Shown here piece by piece: positions 18,155 to 27,818 of a DNA stretch of 64,000 nucleotides. Within the stretch, counting starts at the first letter, position 1. Each line of letters starts with the position of its first letter. The stretch lies in contig JBKBHA010000010.1 of assembly GCA_046297935.1 (NCBI GenBank), positions 73,851 through 137,850 of the forward strand. The letters are read 5' to 3'. Source of the stretch: CAYMZZ01 sp046297935. Its GTDB lineage: Bacteria > Bacteroidota > Bacteroidia > Chitinophagales > Chitinophagaceae. The notes under the pieces were generated by a model. That model was not told where the DNA came from and did no database searches. It worked only from the letters and a program-made list of their open reading frames with translations. Both the position numbers and the translations under genes were made by a program.

Positions 18155-18232
18155 TGTGGAAATGTGCAAATGTGGAAATGTGCAAATTCAGCAACTTCAT
18201 TTGCACATTTCCACATTTGCACATTTGCACAT
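18154..18232. repeat. Octamer repeat element, copy C: near-perfect long palindrome
   Basis: Arms at 18154-18187 and 18199-18232, 34 nt each, made of GTGGAAAT/GTGCAAAT units and their complement. They pair with only a few mismatches around the 11-nt loop TCAGCAACTTC. It begins at the mlaF stop and could act as a transcription barrier or mRNA end stabiliser for the transporter operon; no T-tract follows. Confidence 0.85.
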
Positions 18233-18251
18233 AGAATTGCCCATTTCTCCC

Positions 18252-18259
18252 TATTTTTG
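18252..18259 (+). promoter_or_regulatory. -7 promoter box of sucD
   Basis: TATTTTTG matches TAnnTTTG exactly and lies 30 nt before the sucD ATG. No TTG sits at the expected 19-21 bp upstream. Confidence 0.5.
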
Positions 18260-18289
18260 CGGCACAAAAAACCAAATTCTCCCCTTCCA

Positions 18290-19162
18290 ATGAGCATCCT
18301 GGTAAACAATAATTCGAAAGTTTTGGTACAGGGTTTTACCGGTACTGAAGGTACTTTTCATGCCTCTCAGATGATCGAATATGGCACCCAGGTGGTTGGC
18401 GGTGTAACACCCGGTAAGGGTGGCAGCACCCATCTCGACCGGCCTGTTTTTAACACAGTTGCAGATTGTGTGAAAGCCACAGGAGCCAACGTTAGTATCA
18501 TTTTTGTGCCCCCGGCTTTTGCCGCTGATGCCATCATGGAATCGGCCGACGCCGGCATTGCGCTGGTGGTATGTATTACCGAAGGTATTCCGGTTCAGGA
18601 TATGGTGCGGGTGAAGAATTTCTTACAGGGTCGTTCTACCCGCCTGATTGGCCCTAACTGCCCTGGAGTGATTACGGCAGGTGAAGCTAAAGTGGGTATC
18701 ATGCCCGGATTCGTATTTAAATCAGGTCGTGTAGGTATAGTTTCAAAATCGGGCACCCTCACCTATGAAGCTGCCGACCAGGTAGCCAAAGCAGGTCTCG
18801 GCATTTCTACTGCAGTTGGTATAGGTGGCGACCCTATTATTGGAACCACTACCAAAGAAGCCGTTGAATTGTTTATGCAGGATCCCGATACCGATGCCAT
18901 TGTAATGATCGGTGAAATTGGCGGCGGCATGGAAGCCGAAGCAGCCAACTGGATCAAAGCTTCGGGAAATAAAAAGCCGGTAGTTGGATTCATCGCCGGC
19001 CAAACCGCGCCTCCCGGTCGCCGCATGGGCCATGCAGGCGCTATCGTGGGTGGTGCCGACGATACAGCCGAAGCGAAAATGAAAATCATGGCTGAATGCG
19101 GCATACACGTAGTCAGCAGTCCGGCTGATATCGGTAAAAAAATGAAAGAAGTTTTGAAATAA
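18290..19162 (+). CDS. sucD: Succinyl-CoA ligase (ADP-forming) alpha subunit
   Basis: Product of 290 residues, the family length, from ATG 18290. An in-frame extension to 18164 runs through repeat DNA and the promoter and is rejected. CoA-binding Rossmann part: VLVQGFTGTEGTFH and GVTPGKGGSTH near residues 10-45, then GPNCPGVITAGEAKVGIMPG. The ligase part contains GRRMGHAGAIVGG, where His248 is the phosphohistidine. It makes succinate and ATP from succinyl-CoA in the TCA cycle, with SucC; sucC is not in this window. A strong terminator follows. Confidence 0.95.
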   Translation: MSILVNNNSKVLVQGFTGTEGTFHASQMIEYGTQVVGGVTPGKGGSTHLDRPVFNTVADCVKATGANVSIIFVPPAFAADAIMESADAGIALVVCITEGIPVQDMVRVKNFLQGRSTRLIGPNCPGVITAGEAKVGIMPGFVFKSGRVGIVSKSGTLTYEAADQVAKAGLGISTAVGIGGDPIIGTTTKEAVELFMQDPDTDAIVMIGEIGGGMEAEAANWIKASGNKKPVVGFIAGQTAPPGRRMGHAGAIVGGADDTAEAKMKIMAECGIHVVSSPADIGKKMKEVLK

Positions 19163-19166
19163 AAAA

Positions 19167-19192
19167 AAGGCGAGCTGAAGCTCGCCTTTTTT
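19167..19192 (+). terminator. Rho-independent terminator after sucD
   Basis: The stem AAGGCGAGCT/AGCTCGCCTT with a GA loop is preceded by A's and followed by a T-run, starting 5 bp after the sucD stop. It is symmetric enough to serve the convergent DUF4476 gene too. Confidence 0.85.
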
Positions 19193-19204
19193 CTTGCTGC
19201 CTGG

Positions 19205-19933
19205 TTAACGTCTGATATAACGTTCCAACTCTACCCGGCTACTGCTATAGCTAAATAGGGTATTCACTTCATGAAAGTTCCATTTGTCAACCGTGTTGGC
19301 ATAAGCCAGCTTGGCAACCTCCAGGCGGTTATTTTCGAAACGAAACAGCCGCATGATTTCTTTCACCTGATCGGTGCTGAGGCGCTCAGTGCGTACTACC
19401 TGGCTGGCCGATTTGATCTTGTTACTCTCCAGCCATTCGCGGTCAATATTACTAAGCACCCGCTGAAATTCTGACTGACTCATTGAAGGTGCCATGTATC
19501 GATCGTAGTCTCCATACACACCATCGCGGTCAAAATCGTATTCACGTCTATCGCGGTCATTGTTACGGCCACGATTAGGCTGTGTGCGATTCTCCCTTAC
19601 AGTGATTACACCGTTTCGTTCGATCTGAATCAGAAGCTGGCTCCTGTTTTTGAGCGTCACCTGGGTGTTATAAACAAGTTCGTAACGCTTGCCCACTATT
19701 TGAAAGAAACCTCCCCGGGATTCCCGGTACACTTTAATAGTATGACGACCAGCGTCGAGATTGCTGATGAAAAGCGCGTTGTCGTTAGGCTCAAAACGCT
19801 TGCCGTCTAAAACAACACGGATGTCAGCATTGTCGAGAGATTTAATTAGCAACGAACTTTTCCCCCGATTGTCGCCGGCAAACAGCGAGACGCTCATCAA
19901 CATAGATACAAAGAGTGTAAAGATTGTTTTCAT
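19205..19933 (-). CDS. Secreted DUF4476-domain protein
   Basis: Product of 242 residues. The signal peptide is MKTIFTLFVSMLMSVSLFAG. Residues about 25-115 form a beta-rich PEGA-like unit (VVLDGKRFEPNDNALFISNL, then GRHTIKVYRESRGG). An Arg/Asp-rich linker (NRGRNNDRDRREYDFDRDG) leads to a C-terminal DUF4476 helical bundle (MSQSEFQRVLSNIDREWLES to the end, with RLSTDQVKEIMRLF). DUF4476 is common in Bacteroidota envelope proteins and has no known function. Monocistronic, convergent with sucD. Confidence 0.85.
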   Translation of the reverse strand: MKTIFTLFVSMLMSVSLFAGDNRGKSSLLIKSLDNADIRVVLDGKRFEPNDNALFISNLDAGRHTIKVYRESRGGFFQIVGKRYELVYNTQVTLKNRSQLLIQIERNGVITVRENRTQPNRGRNNDRDRREYDFDRDGVYGDYDRYMAPSMSQSEFQRVLSNIDREWLESNKIKSASQVVRTERLSTDQVKEIMRLFRFENNRLEVAKLAYANTVDKWNFHEVNTLFSYSSSRVELERYIRR

Positions 19934-20279
19934 AACCTGTCGTTTTAAAGATTGGATTCAAAAATGAATCTGTATCTATCCATCCAAAGCACATGCCATC
20001 GTGCCGAAAATCAACGAACAAAACGTTAAAGGAAAACAGGTTTTGGTTAAAGAAAACGCATAATAACAAGCCCATTAAACCTATCAATTTCGCACCTGTC
20101 TATGCAACTCAACTACATGGTTGGCGTGTTAACTGCAACTTCCCCGGATACAAAATATGAGAACTACCAAATTCGCCAATCCGCAAAAGACGCTAGCCCC
20201 GTTATGCAATTCCCGATAGCAGCGCATCTCATGGGCGGTATATTTTTCGTTAACTTGTACTCTATAAACCTTAGTCGAT
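19934..20279. other. Divergent intergenic region, no gene seen
   Basis: 346 bp between two divergently read genes. AT-rich, with no clear TAnnTTTG box, no strong hairpin and no convincing small ORF. The only candidate box for the + strand is the imperfect TATTTTTC near 20242. Presumed to hold both promoters. Confidence 0.5.
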
Positions 20280-23200
20280 ATGCGCAAAGCCCCGCTGGCA
20301 CTGGCCTTACTCATTTTAAGCCTGTTTATTACTATGGATAACTCAGCCCAGGCACCCGCCAACGCCTACGAAAAAGAATGGAAGAAAGTAGAAGAGTTTG
20401 TTAAAAAGCAATTACCGCAATCAGCCATTGCAGAAGTAAAAAAAATATATGCGCTGGCTAAGAGCAGGAAACAGGAAGACCAGCAAATCAAGTCGCTTAT
20501 TTATCTAACCAGCCTCCAGTCTGAAACAAGAGAGGAAAATCAGAAACAGAGTATCAGGGATTGGGAAAAAGAACTTTCCGGCAAGGCAGGTGCCAGCCGG
20601 GCCATCATACATAGCATCATTGCTCAGCAATATCGCATGTATTATCAGTACAATCGCTGGCAACTTTACAACCGAACCGCTACCAGCAGTCAACCGGGCG
20701 TTGATATTGGCACCTGGACAGAAGAGCAATTGCACGAGCGAGTGATTGACCATTTTGAACAATCGCTGGCTGATGTCAGCTTGCTTCAGCGTACATCTTT
20801 GAGCAATTGGGATGCCATCATCATCAAAGGAAACGCCCGCAACCTGCGCCCTACCCTGTTTGACCTGCTCGCACATCGCGCCCTCGATTATTACAAGTCG
20901 GGCGAGGCAACCCTTACGGCGCCCACCCAAACCTTTGAACTCGACATGGCTGCAGCATTTGACCCCGCCGCTGATTTTGTGCACCGCCGCTTCAGCTCGC
21001 CCGATTCCACATCGCTGGAATGGAAGGCATTGTTGCTCTTTCAACAGCTGATTCAATTTCACCTGAACGATGAGAAATCCGACGCATTGATAGATGTAGA
21101 CCTGGATCGAATCGCATTTGCCCGAGAAAAATCCGTACATCCGGACAAAGACGAACTTTATCTTTTGTCAGTCAACCACATCGCCCATCAATATGGTGAT
21201 CTGCCTGCAGCGGCTATGGCCTGGTTTTATACGGCCCAATATCACAATCAACTGGCTGACCAGTACAATCCGCTCGCCGATACGAGCCACCGCTTCGCAA
21301 GGCTGAAAGCACTTGAAATCGCCGAAAAAATAATTCAGAATCCTTTAAACACTAAGGCGCCTGACACAAGCCTGGCCTGGTACAACGCCTACCAGTTAAT
21401 CAAAGAAATCAAGAACCCTGATTTTTCCCTTGAAGTGGAAATCGTCAACCTGCCCGATCAGCCATTTCGCGCCCTTGTGAGCTATAAAAATATTGCAACA
21501 CTTCAGCTAAGGCTGGTAAAAATGAACAGCGAACTGGAACGACTGGTAGATGGATATGTGGACGATGAGAACTGGGCAAAAATCACCAGATCGACGCCGA
21601 TTAGAACCTGGCAGCAGCCGCTTCCTGCCACTGGCGATTATCAAAAACACCGGGTAGAAATTAAACTGGATGGCCTGGAGCAGGGAAAATACCTCTTGCT
21701 GGCTTCAAATAATCCATTCAGCACAACCCACGAATTCACCGCCGGCTATGGTGTATTCCATGTATCAAACATCAGCTACGTAAAATTTGCCAATGATTAT
21801 TTTGTAGTGCACCGGGGTACCGGCCAGCCTCTCGCGGGTGCAACCGTTCAGGAATGGAAAAAAGAATACGACAGCCAAACGGGAGGGTACGTGCGCAGGA
21901 AAGGACTTTCCTATGTTGCCGACAACGATGGCCACTATCAGGAAAAGCTTGATGAAGGTGAAAAAACGAATAGATACAAGTCGAACTTTTTTCTTGAAAT
22001 TTCCTACAAAAACGATCGGCTGGCGATCGATAACCAGCTCTTCAGCTGGCATCCAAATAAGAACAATAACAACTTTAAGCCCACGCCGTCCCTATTCTTG
22101 TTTACAGACCGCAAACTCTATCGGCCCGGGCAAACTCTTTTTGTAAAAGGCTTGCTTGTACAGCGCGACAACGAGGTTCGTAATCCTGCCATATTACAAA
22201 ATCGCAAAACTACGCTCTACCTGCGCGATGCCAACGGACAGGATGTGGACAGCATTCAGGTAACAAGCAACGAGTACGGTTCCTTCCATACCAAGTTCAA
22301 GCTGCCCTCTTCGGGGCTTAACGGCATGTTCTCCATTTCTGCTCGCAATGAGCAGGGATCGGCCTACGTGCACGTAGAGGAATATAAACGCCCAAAATTT
22401 GAAGTGAACTATGAGCCCATCAAAGAAGCCTATCGGGTGAATGATACTGTAAGGGTTAAAGGAATCGCCAAAGCTTATGCCGGCAACAATATCGATGGCG
22501 CCAGCGTAAGTTACCGTGTGGTACGCCGCGCCCGAATGCTGTTTCCCTGGTATGGCCGCGGCTATCTGCCACCCGCCCGGGAAAAGGAAATTGCACATGG
22601 ACAAACCACTACTGATGCCGACGGCACTTTCAGTATTTCCTTTGTTGCCCTGCCGGACCTGAAAATCGAAAAAGACCAGAATCCGGTGTTCGATTACGAA
22701 ATTTTTGCTGATGTAACCGACCTCAATGGCGAAACCCGCAGCAGCGAAACATTTGTTACCGCCGCTTACACCGCCCTGCAGCTTGAAATTGACATGCCTG
22801 CACAACTGGACGCTGACAGCCTGCAAACGGTTCGCATTCGAACCAGCAACCGTGCTTCGGAATTTCAGAAAGTGCCAGTTACCGTAAAGGTTCAGCGGCT
22901 CAAGGCGGAAAACCGCCTGATTCGTGAACGTTTTTGGGAAGAGCCGGATCAGTTTATCATGACAAAAGAAGAATATATCCGCCTGTTTCCGCACGACGAA
23001 TATTCCAACGAAGCGGATTTTGAGAATTGGGCGAAAGGGGAAGTTGTGATGACTCAAACCGACAGTAGTCAGGCAAATGGTTATTGGAACTGGCAAAACA
23101 AAAAATGGACCCCCGGATTCTACGTTGTCGAATTCAGCATCAATGACCCTGGCGGCACCGTGGTGAAACTGCAACGTTTTGTAGAAATCGTGGACGAAAA

Positions 23201-26200
23201 GCAGACCGTTCCCAACCGACCCCAATACCTCCATGCCCGTGGTAGCGAGGCAATTGAACCCGGTGAGCGCACTGATGTGAAGCTAACGAGCGCAGTGAAT
23301 AACCCATTTGTAGTTCAAATTGTGCAAAGACCTTCAGTTGATGAGGAAGTACAAATAACTTATAAGAAATGGACGGCCGGGAGCCAGATTATCGACTTCA
23401 CCGCCACGGAGGCCGACCGCGGTGGATATGGGGTAAGCTGGGGATTTGTAAAAGACAACCGCTTTCACAGCATTACCGAAACAATACAGGTTCCCTGGAC
23501 CAATAAAGAACTTCAGATTGAGTATCTGACCTATCGCGATAAAACACGTCCTGGCAGTCGGGAATCCTGGAAAATCCGGATCAGCGGCAACAAGAAAGAA
23601 AAGCTGGCGGCAGAGGTACTCGCCAGCATGTATGACGCTTCACTAGATCAGTTTTATCCGCATGCCTGGATCAAGCCATTACTGTATACAAATTTCTCCG
23701 GCAGGTACAACTGGGAATTTCGACAGAATTTCGGGAATGCCGAGATCAGCCATCATATGAGCCCAATACAAGAAACAATATTCCCGGAGTATACCGTATA
23801 CGATCATTTGGCTGACTTTGGGTACGAATTTCCTAGTGGTTATTTTGGAAAAAGAGGCGAAGAACAATCAGTTAGATACATGAGGTTACCAAAGGACGCA
23901 ATGAGTATGTCGGCACCTCCCGCACTAGCTGATTCTGCACCGGAAAGTCGCATGCAGTTTACCAGCACGAAAATTGAGTTCGATGCTGAGGCGGAGCCTT
24001 CACCTCCAGTTCCCGGTCCAGATCAAAAGCCCGAACCCGTTCCATCCGTTCGGAAAAATTTCGACGAAACCGCATTCTTCCTGCCCGATCTTCAGACTGA
24101 TGCCGACGGCAACATCGAGTTCTCCTTTACCTTGCCCGAAGCACTAACCCGCTGGAAATTGCAGACCTTCGCGCATACCAAAGAACTTCAGTTAGGCTAT
24201 AACAGTCTCGAAATTGTTACACAGAAAGAACTGATGTTGCAGCCCAACCCTCCCCGCTTCCTTCGCGAGGGAGACCAGATAGAGTTGACAGCAAAAGTGG
24301 TGAACCTGACCGAAGCCGAACTGAGTGGACAAGTGCGCCTGGAATTGTTGAACGCCGCCACCCTTGAGCCGCTCGACAGCCGTTTCAGAGTGGTAGTACC
24401 CAGACAATATTTTACAGCTTCGGCAGGACAAAGTGCAGTGGTTGCATTTCAGGTAGAAGTACCGTTTCAATTTACGGATGCAATTACCTGGCGTATGATA
24501 GCCGAATCAGGCAAACATAGCGATGGCGAAGAGGCCTCGCTGCCGGTGTTGAGCAACCGGCTACTTGTTACCGAAAGTATGCCCATTTACATCAATGGAA
24601 CCGGCGGTAAAAACTTCTCTTTCGAAAAGCTGAAGAATTCCGGGCAATCCGAGTCGCTCCAGCAACATCGCCTAACTGTTGAATACAGCAGCAACCCTGC
24701 CTGGTATGCCGTACAGGCCCTGCCCTACCTTACCGAATTTCCATATGAATGTGCCGAACAAACCTGGAATCGGTACTATGCCAATGCCCTGGCTCAACAT
24801 ATCGCCGGCAGTTCGCCCCGCATTCGCGCCATTTTTGACGAATGGAAAAATGCAGACACAGCAGCATTGCTAAGCAATCTTCAAAAAAATCAGGAGCTAA
24901 AAACCGCTTTGCTTGAGGAGACTCCCTGGGTGCTGGAAGCTAAAACTGAGGCAGAACAAAAACAGCGTATTGCTTTGTTGTTCGACATGGTCCGCATGCG
25001 GGATGCACTGAGTGGAACACTGGAAAAACTGAAGAACATGCAAAACGAAAACGGCTCATTCTCCTGGTTCAAAGGGGGACCCGACGACCGGTTCATCACC
25101 CAATATATTCTGACCGGTATTGGGCATTTGCAAAAGTTGGGAGCATTGCCTTCGGCCGACAAAGCAAAACTGAATAACATCATCAGCGCAGGATTGCAGT
25201 ACCTCGATCAGAACATCAATAACGATTACCAGGACATGCTCCGCCGCAAACTGGATCTGAAAAAACAACAACCCTCTACTTTTCAGGTGCAATACCTGTA
25301 TATGCGAAGCTTTTTCCCTGAAACGGGCGTGCCCGGAAATGCTAAAAAGGCAGTCGATTACTTCCGTAGCCGGCTACCGGCAGCCTGGCTGAAGCAAAAC
25401 AAACTGATACAAGCAATGATTGCGCTGGTGCTCCATCGACAAAAAGATGCAAGAACTCCAGCCGCCATCCTTCGGTCACTAAAGGAGACTTCCATATTTA
25501 GTGAGGAGATGGGCCGATACCATAAAATCAACAACCGGGGCTGGTTCTGGTACGAGGCGCCGGTAGAAAGACAGGCATTGCTGATTGAGGCCTTTAGCGA
25601 AATTAGCCGTGATACAAAAACGGTGGACGAACTGCGTACCTGGTTATTAAAAAACAAGCAAACCAATAGTTGGGAAAGCACCAAAGCCACCGCTGAAGCT
25701 GTATACGCTCTGCTGCTTAAAGGCAGTAACTGGCTTGATGCGAACCCGGTGGTCACCATTCAGGTGGGCGATGAAGCGATGTTCACCAACGGAAAAGCAG
25801 AAGCAGGCACCGGCTATTTCAAACAGTCCATTGTCGGCGAGGCCATCAAGCCCAACATGGGTAATATTCGTTTGCAGGTTGAGCCTGGTGCAGGCCAGCA
25901 ACAAACAGGCAGCTCCTGGGGTGCCGTTTACTGGCAATACTTTGAGGATATGGACAAAGTAACTGCCGCTGCCACGCCGCTTCAATTAAAGAAACAGTTA
26001 TTTGTGCAGCGCAATACTGATCGCGGACCAGTGCTTGAACCGATTGAAGAAGGCCAGTATATTCAGGTAGGAGACAAAGTGGTAGTCAGAGTGGAGCTTA
26101 AGGCTGATCGGGATATGGAGTATGTACATATGAAAGATCTGCGAGCCGCATCGCTGGAGCCGGTAGATGTACTAAGCGGTTACCGCTGGAATGGTACAGC

Positions 26201-26402
26201 GGGTTATTATCAATCAACACGCGATGTAGCGACTCATTTCTTTTTTGAAGTTTTGCGTAAAGGAACCTACGTATTTGAATACGCTTTGTTTGCCAACCAT
26301 GCAGGCGATTTCAGCGCCGGCGTCACCAGCATCGAATGCATGTATGCGCCGGAGTTCCGGGCACATAGCAATGGGGAGAGGCTGCGGGTGCGGGAGAGGT
26401 GA
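20280..26402 (+). CDS. Large alpha-2-macroglobulin family protein with thioester motif
   Basis: Product of 2040 residues. A signal peptide (about 24 residues, ending NSAQA) is followed by a helical region to about 370, then macroglobulin-like domains. The MG2 motif LFTDRKLYRPGQTLFVKG is near residue 610. A Pro/Glu-rich bait-like stretch lies near 1240-1262, followed by FFLPDLQTDADGNIEFSF and ALTRWKLQTFAHT, the A2M domain. FPYECAEQTWNRYY carries the CxEQ thioester (Cys1491), and the alpha/alpha thioester domain follows to about 1790. Such proteins trap proteases by covalent capture in the envelope. The usual partner gene pbpC is not adjacent. The last ten or so codons (SNGERLRVRER) run into the repeat that follows, so the C-terminus may have been altered by it. 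Confidence 0.92.
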   Translation: MRKAPLALALLILSLFITMDNSAQAPANAYEKEWKKVEEFVKKQLPQSAIAEVKKIYALAKSRKQEDQQIKSLIYLTSLQSETREENQKQSIRDWEKELSGKAGASRAIIHSIIAQQYRMYYQYNRWQLYNRTATSSQPGVDIGTWTEEQLHERVIDHFEQSLADVSLLQRTSLSNWDAIIIKGNARNLRPTLFDLLAHRALDYYKSGEATLTAPTQTFELDMAAAFDPAADFVHRRFSSPDSTSLEWKALLLFQQLIQFHLNDEKSDALIDVDLDRIAFAREKSVHPDKDELYLLSVNHIAHQYGDLPAAAMAWFYTAQYHNQLADQYNPLADTSHRFARLKALEIAEKIIQNPLNTKAPDTSLAWYNAYQLIKEIKNPDFSLEVEIVNLPDQPFRALVSYKNIATLQLRLVKMNSELERLVDGYVDDENWAKITRSTPIRTWQQPLPATGDYQKHRVEIKLDGLEQGKYLLLASNNPFSTTHEFTAGYGVFHVSNISYVKFANDYFVVHRGTGQPLAGATVQEWKKEYDSQTGGYVRRKGLSYVADNDGHYQEKLDEGEKTNRYKSNFFLEISYKNDRLAIDNQLFSWHPNKNNNNFKPTPSLFLFTDRKLYRPGQTLFVKGLLVQRDNEVRNPAILQNRKTTLYLRDANGQDVDSIQVTSNEYGSFHTKFKLPSSGLNGMFSISARNEQGSAYVHVEEYKRPKFEVNYEPIKEAYRVNDTVRVKGIAKAYAGNNIDGASVSYRVVRRARMLFPWYGRGYLPPAREKEIAHGQTTTDADGTFSISFVALPDLKIEKDQNPVFDYEIFADVTDLNGETRSSETFVTAAYTALQLEIDMPAQLDADSLQTVRIRTSNRASEFQKVPVTVKVQRLKAENRLIRERFWEEPDQFIMTKEEYIRLFPHDEYSNEADFENWAKGEVVMTQTDSSQANGYWNWQNKKWTPGFYVVEFSINDPGGTVVKLQRFVEIVDEKQTVPNRPQYLHARGSEAIEPGERTDVKLTSAVNNPFVVQIVQRPSVDEEVQITYKKWTAGSQIIDFTATEADRGGYGVSWGFVKDNRFHSITETIQVPWTNKELQIEYLTYRDKTRPGSRESWKIRISGNKKEKLAAEVLASMYDASLDQFYPHAWIKPLLYTNFSGRYNWEFRQNFGNAEISHHMSPIQETIFPEYTVYDHLADFGYEFPSGYFGKRGEEQSVRYMRLPKDAMSMSAPPALADSAPESRMQFTSTKIEFDAEAEPSPPVPGPDQKPEPVPSVRKNFDETAFFLPDLQTDADGNIEFSFTLPEALTRWKLQTFAHTKELQLGYNSLEIVTQKELMLQPNPPRFLREGDQIELTAKVVNLTEAELSGQVRLELLNAATLEPLDSRFRVVVPRQYFTASAGQSAVVAFQVEVPFQFTDAITWRMIAESGKHSDGEEASLPVLSNRLLVTESMPIYINGTGGKNFSFEKLKNSGQSESLQQHRLTVEYSSNPAWYAVQALPYLTEFPYECAEQTWNRYYANALAQHIAGSSPRIRAIFDEWKNADTAALLSNLQKNQELKTALLEETPWVLEAKTEAEQKQRIALLFDMVRMRDALSGTLEKLKNMQNENGSFSWFKGGPDDRFITQYILTGIGHLQKLGALPSADKAKLNNIISAGLQYLDQNINNDYQDMLRRKLDLKKQQPSTFQVQYLYMRSFFPETGVPGNAKKAVDYFRSRLPAAWLKQNKLIQAMIALVLHRQKDARTPAAILRSLKETSIFSEEMGRYHKINNRGWFWYEAPVERQALLIEAFSEISRDTKTVDELRTWLLKNKQTNSWESTKATAEAVYALLLKGSNWLDANPVVTIQVGDEAMFTNGKAEAGTGYFKQSIVGEAIKPNMGNIRLQVEPGAGQQQTGSSWGAVYWQYFEDMDKVTAAATPLQLKKQLFVQRNTDRGPVLEPIEEGQYIQVGDKVVVRVELKADRDMEYVHMKDLRAASLEPVDVLSGYRWNGTAGYYQSTRDVATHFFFEVLRKGTYVFEYALFANHAGDFSAGVTSIECMYAPEFRAHSNGERLRVRER

Positions 26403-26710
26403 AAGCTGAGAGGTGAGAGGTGAGAGGTGAGAGGTGAGAGGTGAAAGGTGAAATAGCATTTTGTCTGAAAATCTGCCGGAATCTGCGCATATTTCTGCGC
26501 AAATTTGCGGGGACAGAAAATCATTTACTGTTCGCGTGCTTCAAGGCAATGCAGCAGTTCCGTTCCCGCAGATGACACAGATTTTTGCACAGATTTACGC
26601 AGATAGTCATTTGAAGTATCCGCCTCACCTCTCACCTCTCACCTTTCACCTTTCACCTTTCACCTCTCACCTTTCACCTCTCACCTCTCACCTCTCACCT
26701 CTCCTCTCTC
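26403..26710. repeat. Nested inverted repeat: heptamer arrays around a second inverted module
   Basis: Left array: GTGAGAG/GTGAAAG units at about 26409-26452. Right array: CACCTCT/CACCTTT units at about 26624-26710, the complement of the left. Inside, AATCTGCGCATATTTCTGCG near 26470 and GATTTTTGCACAGATTTACG near 26580 are also complementary to each other. The whole 308 bp is therefore a palindrome within a palindrome. It begins at the stop of the A2M gene and ends next to the promoter of the FAD oxidoreductase. Confidence 0.85.
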
Positions 26711-26722
26711 CCCTCCCCATTG

Positions 26723-26730
26723 TATCTTTG
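26723..26730 (+). promoter_or_regulatory. -7 promoter box 3 nt before start codon
   Basis: TATCTTTG is an exact TAnnTTTG match. The ATG is at 26734, so the mRNA is predicted to be leaderless. The region upstream is the repeat array, with no visible -33 element. Confidence 0.5.
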
Positions 26731-26733
26731 CTT

Positions 26734-27792
26734 ATGCAAGTCGACTACCTCCTCATTGGCCAGGGAATTTCCGGAACCTTTCTATCACATTATCTGCTGA
26801 AGGCTGGCAAATCGGTGCTTGTGATTGACGAACCCCAGCCCTGGTCGCCCAGCCGGGTGGCCGCCGGCATAATGAACCCTGTGACTGGTCGCCGATTGAG
26901 CACAGTATGGAAAGCAAAGGAAATTTTCGATTTTATTCCAGATGCCTATACAGAGATAGGGCAATTGCTGAACATCGAAGCCTTTTCACGTAAAGATGTA
27001 CTCGACTTTTTTCCCAACCCATTCATGCGAGAATCCTTCCTCGGAAAAATAGCTGAAGACGATCAGTTTGTAGCATTAGGTACGACCCCCGACCAGTGGA
27101 ATCCTTTTCTGCAATTCGAGTTTGGTTATGGTCAGATTAAGCCGGTTTACACTGCGCATCTTGACCTGTTGATACCTGCCTGGCGTCAATTGCTAATCAG
27201 CCAGAATCAACTCAGGGAAGAGTATTTTGACCTGGTAGATCTGAAACTGGAAAAAGAAGGAATTGTTTACAACGACATCACCGCCAAAAAAATCATCTTC
27301 TGTGAAGGACCGGCAGGCATGGAAAACCCCTGGTTTAAAATGTTGCCCTTTTCTAAAAATAAAGGGCAGGCGCTGATTCTGCACATACCTGTTCTGCCAG
27401 GGGATTATATTTATAAAAAGGGTATGTTGCTGGTCCCGCTACCAGAACAGCAGCTTTTTTGGCTGGGAGCCAGCTACGAATGGGAGTTTACGGATACGCT
27501 CCCTACAACTCAGTTTCGCGACAAAATGATCGCCGCTTTGAAAGAGTGGATCAAAATACCATTCGAAATCGTGGAACAAAGAGCAGGCTTAAGGCCCGCA
27601 ACGTTGGAGCGGCGCCCGTTTTGCGGACTTCATCCGATTCATCCAGCTGTAGGGATATTCAACGGCATGGGCACAAAAGGTTGTTCTCTGGCTCCTTATT
27701 TCGCCAATGAACTGGCCAACCACCTGACTAGCGGCAGCTCCATTACGCCCGAGGCAGACGTTACACGCTTCAAACGTATACTTTCCACCTGA
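26734..27792 (+). CDS. FAD-dependent oxidoreductase (DAO family)
   Basis: Product of 352 residues from ATG 26734. A longer in-frame reading through the repeats is rejected because YLLIGQGISGTFLSHYLL, the FAD-binding GxGxxG strand, lies right at the start. VIDEPQPWSPSRVAAGIMNPVTGRR follows, with the second FAD motif of the D-amino acid oxidase fold. C-terminal GLRPATLERRPFCGLHP and FNGMGTKGCSLAPYFANELA close the FAD site, as in glycine/D-amino acid oxidase and ThiO-like proteins. No pathway genes are adjacent; the substrate is unknown. Confidence 0.87.
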   Translation: MQVDYLLIGQGISGTFLSHYLLKAGKSVLVIDEPQPWSPSRVAAGIMNPVTGRRLSTVWKAKEIFDFIPDAYTEIGQLLNIEAFSRKDVLDFFPNPFMRESFLGKIAEDDQFVALGTTPDQWNPFLQFEFGYGQIKPVYTAHLDLLIPAWRQLLISQNQLREEYFDLVDLKLEKEGIVYNDITAKKIIFCEGPAGMENPWFKMLPFSKNKGQALILHIPVLPGDYIYKKGMLLVPLPEQQLFWLGASYEWEFTDTLPTTQFRDKMIAALKEWIKIPFEIVEQRAGLRPATLERRPFCGLHPIHPAVGIFNGMGTKGCSLAPYFANELANHLTSGSSITPEADVTRFKRILST

Positions 27793-27818
27793 CAAAATAA
27801 GTCGCTGAAACATCCAAA

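Noticed and set aside
18164..18289. N-terminal extension of sucD
   Set aside because: It translates repeat DNA and the promoter; family homology starts at 18290.
26461..26733. N-terminal extension of the FAD oxidoreductase
   Set aside because: It is made of repeat-derived residues (SPLTFHL type) ahead of the canonical FAD strand.
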